The notes under the pieces were generated by a model. It was not told the DNA's origin, ran no database searches, and worked only from the letters and a program-made list of their open reading frames with translations. Position numbers and translations under genes: made by a program. Below, one piece after another: positions 59,364-64,000 of a stretch of 64,000 nt of DNA (the first letter of the stretch is position 1; each line of letters opens with the position of its first letter). The stretch comes from Arcicella sp034519515 (GTDB lineage Bacteria > Bacteroidota > Bacteroidia > Cytophagales > Spirosomataceae): assembly GCA_034519515.1 (NCBI GenBank), contig JAXHOK010000054.1, positions 62,001-126,000 of the forward strand, given 5' to 3'.

Positions 59364-61862
59364 TTAAAGCTCCTTCAAATGCCTCTCCAAAGCCTCCGAA
59401 TCTTTTATCAATACTTCACGAGCTTTTGAACCTTCAAAAACACCCACAATTCCTGCGGCTTCTAATTGGTCAATTAATCGCCCTGCACGATTATAACCCA
59501 ACTTTAAACGTCTCTGTATCAAGGATGTAGAACCTTGTTGGTGCGTTACGATTAATCTTGCGGCATCATCAAAAAATGGGTCTCTATTGTTGGGGTCGAA
59601 ATCTGATTTATCGTTTCCACCTTCACCGTCACCTTCAAACTCGGGCAGCATATAGGCAGAATCGTAGCCTTGTTGATTACCGATAAAATTACAAACGTCT
59701 TCCACCTCGGGCGTATCGACAAAGGCACATTGCAGTCGGATAATCTCTGAACCCGTTGACAATAACATATCTCCCATACCGACTAACTGCTCTGCTCCGC
59801 CCGTGTCCAGAATCGTCCGAGAGTCAATTTTTGAAGTAACTTTAAACGATAAACGTGCGGGAAAATTCGCCTTGATTGTACCTGTAATCACGTTCACCGA
59901 AGGGCGTTGTGTGGCAATAACCAAGTGGATTCCGATGGCACGAGCCAACTGAGCCAAACGAGCAATGGGTTGTTCAACTTCCTTACCAGCGGTCATCATC
60001 AAATCCGCCAATTCGTCAATAACCAATACAATATATGGCATGAAAAAATGCCCTTTGTCGGGATTCAACCTACGATTTACGAATTTCACATTATATTCTT
60101 TTAAGTTTCTGCAACCTGCATCTTTCAGTAAATTATAACGATTATCCATCTCCATACACAATGAATTAAGCGTATGAACCACCTTTTTTGTATCGGTAAT
60201 AATGGCTTCGGCAGTGTTGGGAAGCGTTGCCAAAAAGTGCCTTTCGATGTGGTTGAAAAGTGTTAATTCCACCTTTTTGGGATCAACCAAAACAAATTTT
60301 AATTGCGAAGGATGTTTTTTGTATAATAACGAAGTCAGAATCATGTTCAAACCCACTGATTTACCTTGACCAGTTGCTCCTGCCATCAACAAGTGAGGCA
60401 TCTTGGCAAGATCGGTCATAAAGATTTCATTGCTAATGGTTTTACCCAAAACAATGGGTAAATCGGCGGTAGATTTTTGGAATTTCTCCGAACCTATCAC
60501 CATTTTGACAGGCACCATTTCACGGTTTTTATTCGGTACTTCGATACCAATCGTGCCTTTTCCAGGGATTGGAGCAATAATACGAATACCCAAAGCCGCC
60601 AACGAAAGAGCAATATCATCTTCCAAATTCTTGATTTTTGAAATTCTTACACCCGCATCTGGGATGATTTCATAGAGCGTAACGGTTGGGCCGATGGTGG
60701 CTTTAATTGAAGCAATCCCGATTCCATAATTCCCCAAAGTCTCCACAATTTTATCCGAATTAGCTTTCAATTCTTCTTGTGAAACGTTGGGTTTGCCCGT
60801 GTCATACTCCTTCATCAAATCCAAGGTTGGGAACTTATAATGCGGTAAATCAAGCGTTGGATCATACAAACCAAATTTTTTCAATAATTCCTCATTGGCT
60901 GAATCTTTTTCATCCAAAACGATTGGCTCTTCTTCTTCTTCAATGTGTTCGGGTAAATCAGAAGCATTTTCAATCACCAATGAAACCTCACCTTTTGGGG
61001 GTTTATTGGCTGAAGGCGTAACCACGGGAGGCAAAAATGGGCGGATACTTTCTTCATCAACATTATCGAAATGGGGCATTGCCAAATCCTCCAAATCATC
61101 TTCGGGAACGGCTTGAAATTCCTCTCTAACTCGTTGGATATTCTTCGCTTTTCCGATTTCTTGGTCGGTTTCAACTATATTTTCTTCATGTTCATCTTCT
61201 GCATTTACGGCATTTGGATTAGCATTTAATTTATCCGCAACTTTGCTCATGGAATCAATTCCGTAGTAGTAAACGATGAAAACCACCAATACAAACACGA
61301 TAACTAAAATGGAAGCCCAGCCAATGAAATTATACAGAGAAGAATTGACAAAATAACCAATGCCACCACAAACATTACTCATAGTTGCCTGTGCATCAAG
61401 CATATACACAAAGAAACCAAAGAAACAACTAAACCAAAAAATATAAAACAACACTTGCCAAGTGAGGCTTTCGAGGGCTAATAATTCTCGTTTGAAGGTC
61501 ATTTTATAACCTGCCACAAACAAGACTGGAATCAACAGAAATGCTGACCAACCGAAGAGTTCAAAAATGAGAAGATTAGATAATTTTGCTCCGTAAAGAC
61601 CGAAAGGATTAACAGGGGCTTTTTTACCCTTATTGGAAAGTGAAGCCAACGAATCCACTTCGCTTTGGTCGGCATCACCAGTGAAAAGGTGCGAAAAGAA
61701 AGCGAAAAGCATGAAAAACGCCACCAGCATAAACAGAATTCCAAGCACAAATTTGAATTGTTCACTTTGGCTTAAACTTTTCAAATTAAAATTGAACGAA
61801 AGTTGTTTTTGGGGTTTTCGTTCTCTGGGACGGTCAGGGTTTTTAGGGATATTTTTTGCCAT
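59364..61862 (-). CDS. ftsK: DNA translocase FtsK
   Basis: Septal DNA motor that segregates the chromosome and activates XerCD. The start at 61862 (MAKNIPKNPDRPRERK) gives 832 residues. About four N-terminal membrane helices (60-230) are followed by an acidic linker, the alpha/beta motor domain with Walker A AGATGQGKSVG (about 492-502) and Walker B VLVIDELADLMM (about 610-621), and a C-terminal gamma winged helix (STSLIQRRLKLGYNRAGRLIDQLEAAGIVG) that reads KOPS-like sites. An upstream in-frame extension of 41 residues was rejected. Confidence 0.95.
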   Translation of the reverse strand: MAKNIPKNPDRPRERKPQKQLSFNFNLKSLSQSEQFKFVLGILFMLVAFFMLFAFFSHLFTGDADQSEVDSLASLSNKGKKAPVNPFGLYGAKLSNLLIFELFGWSAFLLIPVLFVAGYKMTFKRELLALESLTWQVLFYIFWFSCFFGFFVYMLDAQATMSNVCGGIGYFVNSSLYNFIGWASILVIVFVLVVFIVYYYGIDSMSKVADKLNANPNAVNAEDEHEENIVETDQEIGKAKNIQRVREEFQAVPEDDLEDLAMPHFDNVDEESIRPFLPPVVTPSANKPPKGEVSLVIENASDLPEHIEEEEEPIVLDEKDSANEELLKKFGLYDPTLDLPHYKFPTLDLMKEYDTGKPNVSQEELKANSDKIVETLGNYGIGIASIKATIGPTVTLYEIIPDAGVRISKIKNLEDDIALSLAALGIRIIAPIPGKGTIGIEVPNKNREMVPVKMVIGSEKFQKSTADLPIVLGKTISNEIFMTDLAKMPHLLMAGATGQGKSVGLNMILTSLLYKKHPSQLKFVLVDPKKVELTLFNHIERHFLATLPNTAEAIITDTKKVVHTLNSLCMEMDNRYNLLKDAGCRNLKEYNVKFVNRRLNPDKGHFFMPYIVLVIDELADLMMTAGKEVEQPIARLAQLARAIGIHLVIATQRPSVNVITGTIKANFPARLSFKVTSKIDSRTILDTGGAEQLVGMGDMLLSTGSEIIRLQCAFVDTPEVEDVCNFIGNQQGYDSAYMLPEFEGDGEGGNDKSDFDPNNRDPFFDDAARLIVTHQQGSTSLIQRRLKLGYNRAGRLIDQLEAAGIVGVFEGSKAREVLIKDSEALERHLKEL

Positions 61863-61980
61863 TATAAGGATTTTCGCTATTTGCCGTAAGGAAACAAATT
61901 TTGAATATAATTGTCTATAAACAAAGTTCGTAAATTTGAACCTGTTTTCAAAGCGATTTTCTCTCCCTAATAAACAATAG

Positions 61981-62093
61981 ACCACTGATTTGACGGATTA
62001 TACGGATTTGCACAGATATTAAAATTCAAATTGGATATTGTAATCCACAATCCTTACAATAAAATATCTGTGTCAATCCGTCAAATCTGTGGT
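61981..62093. repeat. 113-bp inverted repeat (GATTTGACGGATT family)
   Basis: Arms 61981-61999 and 62075-62093 (ACCACnGATTTGACGGATT) pair with one mismatch in 19; inner CACAGATATT also pairs with AATATCTGTG. It lies between ftsK and the FG-GAP gene and resembles the GGATTCGTCAGATT repeat at 29743. Confidence 0.65.
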
Positions 62094-62110
62094 GCTATTG
62101 AACCGAAAAT

Positions 62111-64000
62111 CTATTTCTTCAAAACAATTTTTTTAACGTGTAGCTCTTTACCTTCAGAGGTGATTCTTAAAAAATAAACACCATCACTTTGCCCTCCTAA
62201 ATCAAAAATTGTTTCCTGATTGGGCTTTTGATTTTTCTGTGATTGAATTACTAAACCTGCCACATTAAGTATTTCATAATCAGCACTATAAGCATTTTTT
62301 ATATAAACATAACGGTTGGTTGGATTTGGATAAACCATTGAATTGATGGGTTCTTCGTTGGCGGTAATAATAAATTTTGAAGTATTTTTCAGAACCTTCA
62401 AACCACCCGTGTGTGTTCCCACAAGTATATCGGGAATGTAATCATTATCTAAATTTGCCACGGCAACGGTTATTCCTCCACCTATCTGTACTCTGCTATT
62501 TTTACCCGAATACTCATCAAAAATTAACGAACTATCTGCCACAAATTTTGCTTGATTTTGGTCGATAAGATTTTTAAAAATCCCCAGATAACCGTCCCTT
62601 GTTCCCGTGATTAACTCTTCTTTTCCGTCACCATTCAAATCAGCGGAAGTTAAAGATATTGCTCCTATGGTGTAATCTGCAATGATTCCCCCAAGCTGCT
62701 CATTTTCACGAACATACACAGGTTTTTCTTTCGTTCCAGTATTTCTGTGAAACTCTATTCTTCCGCTACTTTTTCCTAATAAAAGGTCTTTCAAACCATC
62801 TTTATTGAGGTCAAAAAACAGTGGGGAGTCACCATTTGCAAGTTCTTTTATTTCGGGTAAAATGACTGTCTCAACGAGTTTCAAATCAAAGGCTTTTCCC
62901 CGTGCCGCACGATTTGGAAAGTAACGAATACTGACACCCGTGAAAGAATTGGAAATAAATCCAAAATCATCTACTCCATCATTATTAAGGTCTGAAACAA
63001 AAGGTTTTATTTCAAATAATTGTTGATTTTTAGCAATATCTAAATAATCGGAATTGGTTAATTCAAAAGTGCTATTCCCCTTATTTTCGTACAAATAAAT
63101 ACTGGCTCGATAGCCCGTTTCTCCACGGTTTCCAGCATGACCGACGAGCAAATCTTGATCACCATCGCCATCAATATCCGCAAAAGTAGGAGCGGAATTT
63201 TCGCCTAAATCTACCATCGTGTTTTGTAAGAAATTAGATTGGACAAAGTTAAAATTAGGCTTATCATTTTGCCCTGAATTTTTATAAAACCAAGCCGATT
63301 TTTGAAAATCTACGGTTTGTTGAGCATTGTCGTACCCATTGGGAGATGCCACTAAATCTTTTACGCCATCGAAATCTAAATCCTCTGAAAATATGGCTGG
63401 AAAAACAGGAAAATCAATGGGGTATTTATTGGGAAAGTTATAATCTGCCGAATTAAATTTTGCTTGATTTAAAGTACCTACATTGATTAAAGAAGCTACT
63501 TTATTTTTGGTAATATGCCCGTATAAAATGTCTTTTAACCCATCCCCATTCAAATCTAATAAAAGTATTGAATTCCCTGCGTGCATTACCTTTGAAGCCT
63601 TTTGAGATTTGAACGGATCCTCCAAAGGAACTGGGTTATTTCCACATTCTTGATTGAAGATAATATCATCAAAATGCTCCTTAAAGAATCCTCCCCAACA
63701 ATCACCTACTCGTCTGAATTCCAGAATATTAGCATTTTTATAGTTTTCAATACTGAAATTTTTATGATAGAAAGTAAAGTTTCCCGAAGAGTCAAAAACG
63801 ACAATATCATAATCTCCATCATTGTCAATATCCACGATGGCAGGAATGTCCGTGGCATTTACATAGAGATTAATTTTACCAGAAAAGCCAGTTGAAAATA
63901 CGGGGTCTGCCACCAATTGAAAGTTTAATTTATCGGTAGAAGTATTCCTAAAAACCTTAATTCCACTGGGTGTATGGGTAAAAATATCTTTCTTCCCATC
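62111..64000 (-). CDS. FG-GAP/VCBS repeat T9SS-secreted protein, truncated by window edge
   Basis: C-terminal 630 residues of a secreted beta-propeller protein; the frame is open to the right edge, so start and signal peptide lie beyond 64000. Repeated calcium-binding FG-GAP units are visible: DIDNDGDYDIVVFD, DLNGDGLKDILYG, DLDFDGVKDLVAS, DIDGDGDQDLLVG, DLNNDGVDDFGF, DLNKDGLKDLLLG, DLNGDGKEELITG and DNDYIPDILVG, i.e. at least eight. The C-terminus is a T9SS type A sorting domain (VYPNPTNRYVYIKNAYSADY, ending KIVLKK). Probably adhesive or substrate-binding at the surface. Confidence 0.9.
   Translation of the reverse strand, partial: DGKKDIFTHTPSGIKVFRNTSTDKLNFQLVADPVFSTGFSGKINLYVNATDIPAIVDIDNDGDYDIVVFDSSGNFTFYHKNFSIENYKNANILEFRRVGDCWGGFFKEHFDDIIFNQECGNNPVPLEDPFKSQKASKVMHAGNSILLLDLNGDGLKDILYGHITKNKVASLINVGTLNQAKFNSADYNFPNKYPIDFPVFPAIFSEDLDFDGVKDLVASPNGYDNAQQTVDFQKSAWFYKNSGQNDKPNFNFVQSNFLQNTMVDLGENSAPTFADIDGDGDQDLLVGHAGNRGETGYRASIYLYENKGNSTFELTNSDYLDIAKNQQLFEIKPFVSDLNNDGVDDFGFISNSFTGVSIRYFPNRAARGKAFDLKLVETVILPEIKELANGDSPLFFDLNKDGLKDLLLGKSSGRIEFHRNTGTKEKPVYVRENEQLGGIIADYTIGAISLTSADLNGDGKEELITGTRDGYLGIFKNLIDQNQAKFVADSSLIFDEYSGKNSRVQIGGGITVAVANLDNDYIPDILVGTHTGGLKVLKNTSKFIITANEEPINSMVYPNPTNRYVYIKNAYSADYEILNVAGLVIQSQKNQKPNQETIFDLGGQSDGVYFLRITSEGKELHVKKIVLKK

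Overview
The window looks like a chromosomal segment of a low-GC Bacteroidota, most likely order Cytophagales. The evidence is two SusC/SusD pairs, several type IX secretion (T9SS) cargo proteins with C-terminal sorting domains, Bacteroidota-specific families (DUF3822, DUF4173, DUF1361, FeoB-associated small Cys protein), and one excellent Bacteroidota promoter (TTTG, 19 nt, TACCTTTG). The genus cannot be named from sequence alone. No rRNA, tRNA, CRISPR array or prophage was seen.

Layout. 0-1.1 kb: the end of an IS630-type transposase and a small unknown gene. 1.3-7 kb (+): a cold-shock-type DEAD-box RNA helicase behind a long structured leader with a candidate 18-codon leader ORF, then mnmE, a DUF4126 membrane protein, an inositol-monophosphatase-family gene and a 58-residue FeoB-associated-type protein. 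7-21.5 kb (-): a translationally coupled FKBP isomerase/Prc protease pair, two TonB-dependent SusC/SusD uptake loci and a patatin phospholipase. 21.6-29.7 kb (mostly +): metallo-beta-lactamase-fold hydrolase, PAP2-like protein, enoyl-CoA hydratase, a DUF937-OmpA fusion (-), ferrochelatase and an M13 lipoprotein peptidase. 29.8-36.3 kb (-): diacylglycerol/undecaprenol kinase, a Coq4-like protein, DUF1361, then an envelope cluster (CreD, DUF4173, winged-helix regulator, membrane protein). 36.4-38.3 kb: divergent Lrp regulator and alanine dehydrogenase. 38.5-45.1 kb: a frameshifted outer-membrane barrel gene, then an EmrA/EmrB/TolC-like efflux operon interrupted by a four-helix-bundle gene and an inverted-repeat element, with a divergent MarR regulator and a 14-bp-arm palindromic operator. 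45.2-47.6 kb (-): coaD, DUF3822 and a Tat-exported TIM-barrel protein. 47.7-53.8 kb (+): two tandem cassettes, each with a nearly identical leader, a small lipoprotein and a secreted-protein gene with a poly-C tract just after its start codon; the second secreted protein is a large alpha/beta-hydrolase T9SS cargo broken by several homopolymer frameshifts. 53.8-64 kb: purQ, a PD-(D/E)XK-like protein, M1 and M12B-like metallopeptidases, ftsK and an FG-GAP repeat T9SS protein that runs off the window.

The most interesting material is regulatory and structural: the helicase leader/leader ORF, the duplicated poly-C cassettes, the MarR operator, and a dense population of intergenic palindromes and MITE-like inverted repeats (a perfect 58-bp palindrome, a 166-bp element with a half copy 5 kb away, a 159-bp element inside the efflux operon, and several dispersed families). 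Two places (38.4-38.65 kb and 48.3-53.7 kb) carry clustered homopolymer indels, so assembly error, phase variation and gene decay must be told apart there.
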